Shown here piece by piece: positions 1 through 10,891 of a stretch of 64,000 nucleotides of DNA. A program made the position numbers and the translations under genes. Under the pieces are notes generated by a model. That model was not told the origin of the DNA. It was given only the letters and a program-made list of their open reading frames with translations, and did no database searches. The stretch comes from Tillus elongatus (taxonomy: Eukaryota > Arthropoda > Insecta > Coleoptera > Cleridae), in the NCBI GenBank assembly GCA_964006375.1, contig OZ023265.1, positions 152,468,547 to 152,532,546 of the forward strand. Direction: 5' to 3'. Position 1 is the stretch's first letter, and each line of letters starts with the position of its first letter.

Positions 1-721
1 TACGAATTTTTTTTTTCAACAATATTCTACCCCCACACATACAACCCCTAAATTAAATTCAGCACAGAATACCAGAGGTTTGATGAAATTAAAAGTTTTG
101 TAATAAATTAACCCTAAAATGTTATATGAATCGAGTTTTACCGAAAAAATTTCAATTTTCGTCAAATCCCCCCTACCCCCTGAAGCGATTTTACTCAACA
201 ACAAATCAAACCGTTCATTTGTCGATTGCTAACTCTATAACAAATTTGAAGATGATATCTCAATTTGTTCTAAAGTTATCGTGGTTACAAACAGACAGAC
301 ATACACACCAACAGACAAAAAAAATCGTTTCCAACTCATGTTTTCTATATGTTTTGACACTATATACGACGTTTAGGCGAAAAAAATAATTAAGTTTTGG
401 TCGCGATGACCTAGTTCCGAATCTTTCACACGTTGTGACGTGGAAGTAGAACTAAACAAAATCATAAAAAAATGCCAAAAAATGAAGGTTTTGCAATTTT
501 TGCAAATATTCAGGCATTTTCCGCGATCGGAAGTTTGGTTTGAAAACAGTGATTTTTTTGCAGGCTATTCGATACTAGTACTCGCGTTTTAACACTGGCG
601 CTAAAAATACAAACCTCAAATAAACAATAAATAAGAAAAACTGTGAAATTCATAATTTTTTTTTTAAACTTTCGGCGTCTTGCGCGATCGGAAGATATTG
701 TCCGATTTTGATAATGTTTTA

Positions 722-722
<1 letters not shown>
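1..722. other. AT-rich non-coding stretch, no gene seen
   Basis: No credible coding region is visible. There is a CA/GA-rich patch with repeated 'acagacagacatacac' around 290-310 of a kind often seen in dispersed non-coding insect repeats, and two occurrences of 'gcgatcggaag' (near 522 and 685), suggesting an old repeat that runs into the (TA)n array. I cannot assign it to a known family. Confidence 0.4.

Positions 723-795
<73 letters not shown>
723..795. repeat. (TA)n microsatellite 1
   Basis: Uninterrupted TA dinucleotides. The right flank is the family A core ('ccgataactcaaaaaataat'), so the array sits at the internal TA tract of a family A copy. Confidence 0.98.
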
Positions 796-804
<9 letters not shown>

Positions 805-1010
805 GATGTATGTATCATACCGATAACTCAAAAAATAATGGGCCGATGTTGATCAAATTTGGAGGGTACCTTCCTTTTGCAAAGTTCTTCCCGAAAAATT
901 TTACGTTTTATTTCGGAACATTTCTATATCTCCGGATATAACAAAGTTAGGGCAACCAAAATTGGGACGAGAGTTTATATTACGAAAGAGTAAACTATGT
1001 ATCAAAATCA
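796..1010 (+). repeat. Family A core, upstream half, interrupted by a LINE
   Basis: Shares with the best copy (58,401-59,716) the ordered motifs 'ccgataactcaaaaaataat', 'ttgatcaaatttgg', 'tatctccggatata' and 'aacaaagt'. The copy is broken by the LINE at about 1,011-2,042 and resumes at 2,043 with the next part of the family A core, so the LINE inserted into it. Confidence 0.8.
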
Positions 1011-2042
1011 AAAGTTTTGTCAGGCGTGCCACAGGATTCTCCCTTGGGACCTTTGCTATTTAATATCTTCATTAATGATATTCATGAGTGTTTCTCTCAT
1101 TGTAAATTATTCTACTTATTGTTTGCTGACGATCTAAAATTATTTTCCAGAATCACGGGTCCCTCAGACTTTTTTAGGATTCAGTATGACATTGACAACT
1201 TAATAAGCTGGTGTCTTAACAATGGGATGGAACTCGATCCATCTAAATGCCAATCGTTTTCTTTTTATAGAGGTAGGAACAGATTTGAACATACCTATTA
1301 CATCAAGGGCGTACCATTGAAGTCTGTTAAATTCGTTAGAGATTTGGGTGTTGCATTTGATTCATCTTTTTCATTTATCCCTCATGTTTCTAATGTGATT
1401 TCTAAGTCTCTGAGTTGCTTGGCTTTATTAAAAGATGTACCTCTGATTTCACCAACATCAGATCTGTTAAAATTCTTTATTTTGCTCTTGTACGTCTTAA
1501 ATACGCCTCTTCTGTATGGTCTCCCTACTATACATGTCATTCTGTCAATCTTGGACAGGTGCAGTGCAAGTTTGTAAGGTATGTTGCTTTCAAAAGCCAC
1601 CATCATTATAGTAGTTTCGATGATTTACTAACGTATTTTAATATCCTGCCTCTTGATGTTCAACAACAAAGAGATTTAAAACTTTTTTATAACATAATTA
1701 ACTTCGAGGTATCATGTCCTGACTTACTTTCTATGATCAACGTTTTTGTTTCACCAAGATTAACTCGTTCAAAGAGTTCATTTCTTGTGGCTTTTCAGCG
1801 TACTAACTACAGTCATATCTCTTATTTATTTAGATGCTTAGTGTTGGCCAACAAATTGTCTGATGAACTTGACTTTTTCACAAGAAAATGAGTTTTCTTA
1901 AAACAGCTGTCACTTTGTAAGTTAAGTGTCTAACATGTAACCATTTTGTATGCTTTTATTAACTGGTTTTATTGTATATATATTTTTTCTTTTTGTACTT
2001 ATCTAAAATGGGCTGCTGGCCCGTAAATAAATAAATAAATAA
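1011..2042 (+). mobile_element. 5'-truncated Jockey-like non-LTR retrotransposon
   Basis: Contains the C-terminal half of a reverse transcriptase and a short 3' UTR ending in (taaa)n, 'gtaaataaataaataaat', at about 2,024-2,042. The 5' truncation within the RT domain and the simple A-rich tail fit target-primed reverse transcription. It is nested in a family A copy whose two halves flank it. A clean target-site duplication could not be picked out because both flanks are A/T-rich. Confidence 0.85.
1017..1891 (+). pseudogene. Reverse transcriptase C-terminal fragment (Jockey-like LINE ORF2)
   Basis: Reads from the 'SGVPQ..SPLGPLLFNIFIND' region of the RT through the catalytic 'FADDLKLF' box (near 1,122-1,145), then the 'LGFIKR' motif and a C-terminal region with 'RLKYASSVWSPYY', ending at a stop at 1,889-1,891. 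This order (palm motifs, then LGFIKR and WSP) is typical of Jockey/CR1-type LINEs. The frame changes at about 1,420: the upstream frame stays open to 1,577 but the LINE homology continues in another frame, so there is a single small indel. The N-terminal endonuclease and the first RT motifs are missing. As it stands it cannot make an active protein. Confidence 0.85.
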
Positions 2043-2735
2043 AAATTTAGATCTTTAAATTTAAAGACAAAAAAGTTGTAGGCAATTAAAAATAAATGGG
2101 GTTTTTCTCTGAAAACGTCAAATTCGCGATTCGAAACATCGAAATTGGCAACATTTAGTCAAAGAACCTGAAACAAATACGCATTATGTGGAAAAAATTT
2201 CGCAATAAGAGTGTTTTACAAATCCTTAGGTTTCAGCTTCAACCGTCATTGTCCTTCATTTTACTAAAATATTTATCGCTCTTGAAGAGACCGCCACTTT
2301 AAATTTTTAAAATATATCTCCAAATGAGTGCGAACTAGGTCCCCTGAAACCCATATCCAGGGTTAGTTTCAGTTTTTGTCTGTTTTCATATATACAGGAT
2401 GACGCATCTCTACGGTAAAGCTCAATATATCCATTATTATACAAGATACGTGAAAAATTGTATACGTTGCTTATAGGGTATCTTAAATTGCATCTTATAA
2501 GTGCATTTTTACAATCACAGCCCATCATGGCCCATAAGTCGTTAGTGATACAAATTTCTTTATATCGATCACGCCTTATATTATTGCATTTTCCATGGTT
2601 ATATAGGGTATGTTTGTACGAAAAGAAATTCGGAAGGCAGCAAGTGCGTTAGGGTCGCGAACTTTCACTAAATGCTTCAAATTTTAATAGTTCAATCTGC
2701 TATCTACCAAAGGTTTTTTGTCCAAACTGTATTAG
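2043..2735 (+). repeat. Family A core and right end, after the LINE
   Basis: Contains in order 'aaaaagttgtaggcaatt', 'ggcaacatttag', 'aaccgtcattgtccttcatt', a left-half-like block near 2,300-2,390 ('gagtgcgaactaggtcccc'), 'tacaggatgacgcat', 'gcccataagtcgtta' and the terminal motif 'gcagcaagtgcgtta' near 2,638. The left-half-like block inside the core points to a rearranged or nested copy. Confidence 0.7.
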
Positions 2736-3512
2736 GTGAATTTGTAAGCATAGAATAAATTAGAAACCAACAATTTTAAATGTCTGTCAGAAATCGAAAC
2801 GTAAACATTTGGACTAAATCCACGAAACTTCGCATTATTGGCAAGAAAAAGTGTCACACTTATTTGTAAGATGCGCTGTAAGAGTATGTTATACAATAGT
2901 GCGCTGTGAGATTATGTAACACAATAAATAATAACGTACGTAATAAATAACAAAATACTCAAAACCCCTAAAAAATTGGAATAAAAACATGACTTTCAAC
3001 TCTTCCCCTAAAATATACTTCTACCATTTTTAACTTAAAAATTGAGATTTGAGTTTTCATATAAACTAAACTGGAAATAGACTATTGAGCTTAACATATG
3101 CTCAGATATTTATATTATGTAAGCTATCTTTCATCTTTCATTTCTCCCTTAAGCTTCTTTATGGATTTTATCTATAACCTCAGGCAAAGCAATGATAAAG
3201 TCGCAGGTAACAAAGATTACATTCTACGTGAAAGCGGAAGAAAACCGAGAAGGAACATCGTATAATCGTAATGCATTCTCTGATATTGTTTGGAAATCAT
3301 TGGGATCCGGGTACAAACAGGCCCAAAAGGGAGGCAAACCCGATCTCTTGCCGGGACAGTGATGTATTACTTTGCCACTCATCAATCACTACATACGTTG
3401 GTCCTGTGGAAGATCGCTGCAAACAACTGTTGCTGATCAGCGGTTATATTTCTTTGCGTATTATGTAATACATCACGCTTGTGCATTTAACTGTGTTACA
3501 AAATACCTCATT
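2736..3512. other. Non-coding stretch with a short hairpin
   Basis: No gene recognised. Two 12-bp arms, 'gtgatgtattac' near 3,360 and 'gtaatacatcac' near 3,462, form an inverted repeat enclosing the only moderately GC-rich stretch here; it may be the remnant of a small TIR element. Confidence 0.35.
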
Positions 3513-3618
3513 TTTAGTTAATTTTCTTAGAAAAAAATCACTAATGAGGAGATCGCGGCTTTTAAATTTTGGAAAAATTCTTCAAACGAGCGCGAAGTAG
3601 ACCCTCTTGAACAAATAT

Positions 3619-3620
<2 letters not shown>
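3513..3620 (+). repeat. Family A left end (partial)
   Basis: Begins with a variant of the hallmark short palindrome (a 'tagt.aattttc' arm, an A-run, then 'tcactaatgaggagatc'), followed by 'cttttaaattttggaaaaa' and 'gagcgcgaagtagaccc'. It runs directly into the (TA)n array at 3,621. Confidence 0.75.

Positions 3621-3712
<92 letters not shown>
3621..3712. repeat. (TA)n microsatellite 2
   Basis: TA array following a family A left end. Its right side reads 'tacatacacatacaggatgg', resembling the TACAGG-type ends of mariner-like elements seen elsewhere in the window. Confidence 0.98.
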
Positions 3713-3716
<4 letters not shown>

Positions 3717-4479
3717 CACATACAGGATGGCCCACCACATACGCCACGGGCTCACACGTCCATATTTTTCGTCATTTCGAATTTATTTTCAACGGAGATT
3801 GTGTAGGTGGAAAAGTACTACCACCTACAATTATTTTCAAGTATACAGGTGATCCAAAAAGTGTGACACCTCAAAGTTATATTTTTTTCTTGTGGAACAC
3901 CCGGTACTAAACAACGTTTTTTAATGCTATGGGAAAAATAAGGTTCACTTACTCCAAGGATCCCTATAGCTAGCTATTACGGTTTCCCAGATATCTTGAT
4001 TTTTCGACAAGTGTGAGGTTTTCGAAAAAAATCTTATCTCCATTGTCAGATCTATATCGTAAAAAAACTCACTAGCAGTTGATGGTGTTTTTGATACTTC
4101 ATCAACTACCGTAGTAAATATTTCGCAATACTCTACATGGCGTTCAAAAATTCAAGTTTTATTATCGGCACATTCAAAGTAGAATACTCGATATTTTTTG
4201 GCTACATTTCATAGAGAAAGTAGTTCCCTTTCATATGATAATAAGGTTCCCTATACCTAAGTACAGCGGTTATGACGCTATTCACACTTTTATTATTGTT
4301 TACACATACCAAGTTGATTATTGTGTTCATTTCCAATGAAACAGCCTGTATTTTGTAGGCCAATTTCAGCAAGTTTTAGCTCTTCATTTTACTAAAGTAG
4401 TTGCAGAAATTTCGTTTCAAATAGACCGTTCTTCTGATGCTTTGGCAGTAGTTTTAGCTAGAGTTTACGATTTAATATT
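3713..4479. other. Non-coding, possible DNA-transposon remnants
   Basis: No coding capacity recognised. 'tacaggatggcccacc' (3,720) and 'tacaggtgatccaaaaagtg' (3,843) look like termini of Tc1/mariner-type non-autonomous elements, but no matching inverted end was found within the stretch. Confidence 0.35.
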
Positions 4480-4590
4480 TTCGTAGAAATAGAGAAGATC
4501 GGGACCTTTGAATTTTGAAAAGATTTTTTCATATAAGCGCGAACTAGCTCCACTAGAATCCACATCTTGGGTTAGTTTCAGCTTTTACCT
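4480..4590 (+). repeat. Family A left end (partial)
   Basis: Carries 'gatcgggacctttgaatttt', 'gcgcgaactagctcc' and 'gggttagtttcag', diagnostic of the family A left half. It is followed by a CA-rich patch and then the (TA)n array bordering the PLE cluster. Confidence 0.7.
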
Positions 4591-4648
4591 ATTTACGCAC
4601 ACACACAGACACAAGTACGCACGCACCACCTCATGTACACACATACAC

Positions 4649-4811
<163 letters not shown>

Positions 4812-4879
4812 GCTCCGTGGTCTTTAATGTGAGACATACTTAGTTCTCGGGTTGAACCGCATTCAGAATTTATGAACAC

Positions 4880-4918
4880 TCGTGGTTTCGGTTCCTGTTT
4901 TGGAGCTATTTTCAAGAG
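4880..4918 (-). ncRNA. Degenerate hammerhead-like motif in PLE P1 3' UTR
   Basis: On the minus strand: 'cttgaaaat', a stem II arm 'agctcc', an A-rich loop, the second arm 'ggaacc', then 'GAAAC'. The equivalent in P3 has perfect arms. PLEs are known to carry small hammerhead ribozymes; here the CTGANGA box is degraded, so self-cleavage is unlikely. Confidence 0.4.
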
Positions 4919-5420
4919 GTAAAGGAAATATGTAAGGGCATGAACTCTAAGGCTTCAATCTGCCTACTCCTTAAAAAGGTGGACAAAGGTGGGTGAAGTT
5001 GTTGTAGCTCAATTACGGGACCTCAATCTGCCTACTCCCTAAATCTCGCCGGAGATCGTCTCGAAGGTCTCAGTGTGTTCAACCCTAGGCCTAAGAGTGA
5101 TCTGGCAGTTCGTTGCAAGTCTTGTATTGTATGTACCGTTTCGTCTACCTGCTTCGTTATCAGTGAAATTAGACTGGTCACGGTTAATTAGGTAAGGGCT
5201 TTCGTCACGGTATTTAAAGAATTGAGAGGATTACACGTATTTGTTGAGTCAGGGGCTTTCGTCGGTGTACTTAAAGGAGTAAAAGAGTTGCAGGTATTCG
5301 TTGAGTCAGGTAATGGGGAAATAAAATTGTCTATTGATTTTATTGTCTTTTTGTGTGTTTGTAATGAAGTAATAGGTTTCCAAGTAATCGGAAGACGAAG
5401 ACCATCATCTCTCTTATTTA

Positions 5421-6150
5421 AAAATCGGGACGTTTTTCGATCTCGATCGCTTCGCGGATAATTCTAGTTTTGAAGTTGTAAACGGGGGCTATTGTTTTGG
5501 CATTGTCGAAGTCTATTTTGTGTTGTGTATGAATATGATGCATGGCCAGCGCCGACGAGGGGTCGGATTTTCTAACTGCGAGGGTGTGGATCCGTCTATT
5601 TGTTTGTCTTACATAAGTTCGGGAATAGTCAGAACAAAGAATTTCGTAAACTCCGTGGGATTCGTTTGGAATAGTATCCTTTGGAGTTTTTAACAGATTT
5701 GACAGTCTTTTCTCTATTGTGAATATGGTTTTGATATTATGGGTTCTAATAATTCGGCTGATTTTGTCGGTGACACATTTCATAAAAACGCTGTGTGTTG
5801 TTGTGTGTTCTTGTTGTTGTGTAGTGGTTTGTTGTTGTACGTTTCTAATGTTTCGTAGTATGTGTTTGTTGTCGTATCCCTTTTCCAACAATGTCTATCT
5901 GAAAAAGTTTAATTCTGGCTGTTTATTGTTGTTGTCCCTGTCTAAGTCATTGTATTACTAGTGTTTGAACCAAGGAATTTAGTTGCGATGGGTGATGGTG
6001 AGATTGGGTGTTAAGGTAACGATTAGTGTGGGTTGGTTTTCGGTACACAGTGTAAGAAAATCGTCTGACTGGGTTTTTAGTGATGCTTACATCTGAGAAA
6101 GGCAAAGGAAAACTATTTTCTATTTACATGGATAACTGGCTTTTGGGGTT
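5421..6150 (-). pseudogene. Penelope-like RT C-terminus plus GIY-YIG endonuclease, broken
   Basis: The upstream part (about 5,900-6,110) encodes the PLE signature 'YRKPTHTNRYLN' followed by 'SHHHPSQLNS', the region after the RT catalytic motifs. Downstream (5,421-5,891), an open frame reads 'GYDNKHILRNI', then the GIY-YIG block 'GVYEILCSDYSRTYVRQTN', then 'SDPSSALAMHHIHTQHKIDF' and 'RIIREAIEIEKRPDF'. In the family the second motif is normally Y-[IV]-G; here G is replaced by R and a short stretch after it is missing, so the nuclease is probably inactive. In-frame stops occur between the RT part and the GIY-YIG part. Confidence 0.85.
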
Positions 6151-6164
6151 GATTTTATTTAGGT

Positions 6165-6362
6165 AAGAAGTAATAGGTTTCCAAGTAATCCGAACACGAA
6201 GACCATCATCTCTCTTATTTAACCAATCGGGAAGTTAATTCTGGTTTTGAAGTTGTAAACCGAGGCTATTATTTTGGCATTGTCGAAGTCTATTTTGTGT
6301 CCTGTATGAATATGATGCATGGCCAGCGCCGATGAGGGGTCGGATTTTCAAACTGTGAGAGT
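6165..6362 (-). pseudogene. Penelope-like element fragment P2 (GIY-YIG C-terminal part)
   Basis: A second minus-strand fragment with the same 'SDPSSALAMHHIHT', 'HKIDFDNAK' coding segment as P1, starting from the 'GNLL' end of the coding region. It abuts P1 upstream and the plus-strand fragment P3 downstream, with an abrupt switch of orientation at about 6,362. Confidence 0.75.
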
Positions 6363-7515
<1,153 letters not shown>

Positions 7516-8785
7516 CCCCAGGTCTCGTCCGCGGCCTTGCCGCCCCGATAGCACTGCAACATTTGGTTGATTGTGCATACCCTTAGTCTTACTCCACCCA
7601 TTCCAAAATCACTGTGCCTTGAACTAGTCTGCACAGCGATTGGTAGGGTGAAGTTTTTTATTGCTCTGTCTCCGGTCTACACTGACCGTAGATCAGTTGT
7701 CTTTTGCGGTCCAGAGTTTTACACTCGCACAAGATGTGCTGGGCTTATTCCTCCCCCTCGCCGCAAAGTCTGCATGCGAGGTCTCCTTCGAACCGCCCCA
7801 TTTTATGCCGGTGTTTCTTGACGGCCATGTGTCCCGTCAAGAGACCTGTTGTGTTTCTGAGCTGTCCTCTGCTAAGATTTAGCAGCTCCACAGCTCTCTT
7901 CGAACTGGGTTCGTCAATTATTGACTTCCCATGTCTGAGTCTTGGACAGTCTGCCCAGTACACGTTGTGTTGGTTTCTGATCCAGGACTTAATGGCTCCC
8001 CTGGCAGTGCTCTTTGTCACGCTCAGAGCCGGTTCTGGTCTCATAAATGGTTCTGCTGGCCCTCTCTTCGCGAGACTGTCAGCTTCTTCATTGCCTTTGA
8101 CCCCCGAGTGACCCAGCACCCAGATGAGGGTCACCTCATTCTGCTTAGCCAGGTCGCTCGTCTCGTCTCGGCACTCACTCCTAGCCAGGAATTTACCCGT
8201 GGGCTACTTACTGCCTAAATGGCTGCCTGGCTGTCTGTGGCTATGAGGATCCGCTTGTTGGTGTAGCCCCTCCTCTTGTTCTCCCGCACACAGTGCAGAA
8301 TGGCGTACATTTCGTCCTAAAACACCGTTGCATGGGCTCCGAGGGAAATACTATGACTTACCCTCGGTCCTTCCGAGTAAACACCTGCCCGCGTCCCACG
8401 CTCCCCGCTGGATCCGTCCGTGAACCAGGGGAGCGTGTCCTGTGGTATGCCCGACGTCTCCTCCCGCCATGCCTCGCGGTCGGGATTTCCACTGGAAAGT
8501 TGTTTTCCCTGCAGATTCGCGGGTTCGCGAAGTCTGACCTCATTTCAAGCATGGGCTCCTTCAGGATCTCCTGAATTTTGCAGTGGCCCCTGAAGCTTGG
8601 GTTGATCTTCAATCTACCATTGCAGGCTAGTCTGTATAGTCCTAGCCTGGCCTCCCCCATAATAACTAAGTGTAAGGGGGGGAGGTGGACAAATCCAGCA
8701 ACACCTCCATGGCGGCTGTTGGGGCTGAAGACATGGCCCCTGTGATGCCTAGGTAGGCCATTCTTCGGATCTTGCCTAGTTTTAG
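7516..8785 (-). mobile_element. LINE C-terminal fragment with RNase H, nested in family A
   Basis: GC-richer than its surroundings and flanked by the two parts of one family A copy (break at 'gcatg' on the left, resuming 'gtaagaaaaaatttca' on the right), so it is a later insertion. It covers the end of ORF2 and a short 3' region. Confidence 0.85.
7590..8780 (-). pseudogene. LINE ORF2 C-terminus: connection domain, RNase H, CCHC-like tail
   Basis: Read on the minus strand: 'MAYLGITGAMSSAPTAAMEV', the region after RT seen in R1/LOA/I-type LINEs; then 'WFTDGSSGE' (first RNase H Asp), an expected Glu region 'DEMYAILHCV', 'ATDSQAAI' (another Asp) and 'LGHSGVKGNEEADSLAK', where the last catalytic Asp sits. 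The tail 'DLACRLCGEGEE' followed by 'HILCEC' is the usual Cys/His motif of these ORF2s. At least two in-frame stops (near 8,220 and 8,310) and frameshifts make it a pseudogene. The RNase H places it in the R1/I/LOA group rather than RTE. Confidence 0.85.
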
Positions 8786-9117
8786 TAAGAAAAAATTTCA
8801 GGACGCAGTAAATGCATTTTGGTAGAGAATTTTCATTAAATGCTTTAAATCTTAATAACTCAGTTTGCTATTAACCTAAGGTTCATTGGCTAGGCAACCA
8901 GTTTTTTCGGGAAGCTTTTTGAAGTTTGTTTTCGGAAAATTTTTACAGGTATTCAAACAATAAAGTTATTTTAATGAAATATGGTACGTTATTCTTTCTA
9001 TTATAAAGGTGATACTGGTAACCAAATTTAATGCATGCTTTCCTTAAAAAAAGACATATCTGCTTTAAAAACATTGTAATGAAAATTCGCTTCCATAACG
9101 CACTGACTGCGTCCAGA
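8786..9117 (+). repeat. Family A right terminal block (TIR sub-element)
   Basis: From 'caggacgcagtaaatgcatt' (8,799) to 'cactgactgcgtccaga' (9,117): inverted ends of about 35 bp enclosing 'tcattggctaggcaaccagt' and 'caaacaataaagttatttta'. Same organisation as 59,403-59,716. Confidence 0.8.
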
Positions 9118-9257
9118 CTTTTTATCATATTTCCACCGTTAATAAAAATACCTACGTTGGAATTAAAATCTGCGCCGCACTCCCCAGATTTTTATAAATA
9201 ATCATGTCAGAAGTTTGTCGTTTAGAGGACACGCAAATTTATTGCACAGCCTTGAGT

Positions 9258-9466
9258 GACAGGTGTCCTCAAAGTTTTTTTTTGTTTTGTTTCTTCAACG
9301 TATGCCTACTTCTGCGACTATGGCCAATCACCGACGCCAGGGAACAGTTTCACCTCTCTATCCTGGAAGTTTTGCCGAACCCCTTCTCCTCTGTAGGAGG
9401 GTAGGTACCTTTAACGTGCCCAAATATTGCATGATACATGGGACCGACGACTTTACTGACCCCAAA
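9258..9466 (-). repeat. tRNA-derived SINE S1, partial (lacks the tRNA-like head)
   Basis: On the minus strand it ends with 'gattggccatagtcgcagaa' and an A-rich tail 'gaaacaaaacaaaaaaa', matching the copy at 13,262. The central 'cacgttaaaggtac' block is present, but the sequence stops before the box B region. Confidence 0.75.
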
Positions 9467-9479
9467 TGTGGATCCTAAG

Positions 9480-10584
9480 GAACCTAGTTCTGACTGATTT
9501 GAAAACATATTTTTAAATTCAAAAATCGCCGTCGCCTCATCAAGGAATTTTTTCTTCGAAAATTCGCTGATAACTAAAACATTGCTTATGCTTATTAACA
9601 GATTTCGCGAGTAAAACTTTACTACTTCAATTGACCATGTAGCTACAACTAAAATCTGATACACCTAGCGCATTGTTTGCTGAGGCGTCTTTCATAATAC
9701 AACTGGTTTTTAGTTAATTGTGTTTTTATTGTTTGATTGTTAATCCTTCCGACAGGGATACGCCAATCTTAAGGTGTTTTATTGCAGCTCGGAACTGCTG
9801 TGATCTCGTTGTTTCAGTTAATGTTACGGAGGTCAGATGAGACAATAAAGGAACCTTTATTACTAATGACCCGATGGCTTGATTAGAGCCCTGAAACTCG
9901 CTCGCCATAATATTCGTCATATACGGTGTTGATTATGTAAGGATATTTTCAAAAAGGCAGCCCTTATTAGATAAATGCTGGTGTGGTTAATGTACCGTTG
10001 ACTGTTTCAGCTCTCTGTTACGAAAACCGTCATAAGGGGACGCTCTAGATGTAGATGGAGGGCTGTGCACACAGCTGGGGTTAATTTAGGGATGTTATGA
10101 AACCGGTTTAGATCCGGGATACTAAAGGCCACCTTCGTTAATGGTTCTGTATGCGTAGGCAAAATGAAAAGGCCTAGATAGTTTGATTAACTATTTTGTT
10201 TATGTTTATCGTCCGCAAAATTAGAAAATTTCTCGTTGAAATATGGTTATGGGGTAGACAAGCTAATGAGAGACTCAAAGTTGATGTTATTAAATGTTTT
10301 GTTACTTGTTAAATTAGTAAAGTGTTCAGCTTTAATACTTTGTGTTTAAATAAAACTAAGTAGCATAATTTTTTGTCTTCTGTCTCTAGATATAGACAAT
10401 CATTGTTTCCACGACATAACGACAACGCCTTAACCTGTGATGATGTAAATTGCACGTCACTGCAAAATTATAGTGTATGTGTGTGTTAATTTAATAAGAA
10501 TCAAGGTAATACTGAATTTATCTAACGCAATTGAAAGAAAAACTAAAACTGTCTTATTTGTAACGTATTTAATTGGTCAATTGG
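9480..10584. other. AT-rich stretch, no gene recognised
   Basis: A minus-strand open frame at 9,726-9,920 codes for 64 unremarkable residues and matches nothing I know. A short family A-like piece lies at 9,500-9,560 ('aaattcaaaaatcgccg'). Otherwise nothing supportable. Confidence 0.35.
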
Positions 10585-10679
10585 TGTCTTGACGAATTTT
10601 TTTAAAATTTGCTAATCGGTGGGGAGATTTTTGGAATATTTTTTAATTGGCGCAAATTTGGACCCATAGAACCCGCAAT

Positions 10680-10682
<3 letters not shown>
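10585..10682 (+). repeat. Family A left end (diverged, partial)
   Basis: 'ggggagatttttggaatatt', 'ggcgcaaatttggacccata' and 'gaacccgcaatgttta' mirror the left half of family A and lead straight into a (TA)n array. Confidence 0.6.

Positions 10683-10758
<76 letters not shown>
10683..10758. repeat. (TA)n microsatellite 5
   Basis: TA array on the left of the palindrome that houses mariner-like element M1; a second array (12,828-12,882) borders the right. Confidence 0.98.
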
Positions 10759-10761
<3 letters not shown>

Positions 10762-10891
10762 TGTCCACGGATTGGGTGTGGGTAAGGTATAAGTGAAAAA
10801 AAAATTCGAATTAGAATCTGATATTCTGAAAATCGCTCCTGCTTTGTCTTAAACTGAGATGTTGAGAAAATGAACAAAATCAATTAATATA

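Noticed and set aside
3607..3852. Open frames of alternating Ile-Tyr codons
   Set aside because: They are translations of (TA)n arrays; the same applies to frames at 510-818, 4,508-4,915, 7,043-7,333, 17,419-17,638, 29,242-29,582, 49,607-49,849, 58,455-58,823 and 63,042-63,287.
5719..5961. Plus-strand Cys/Val-rich frame
   Set aside because: Antisense of the PLE coding region, with a low-complexity TTG-rich stretch.
7567..8574. Several plus-strand frames of 70-135 codons
   Set aside because: Antisense of the LINE RNase H region, which is GC-richer and so contains fewer random stops.
9726..9920. Minus-strand 64-codon frame as a possible exon
   Set aside because: No motif, no splice signals that can be judged, no second exon; length is compatible with chance.
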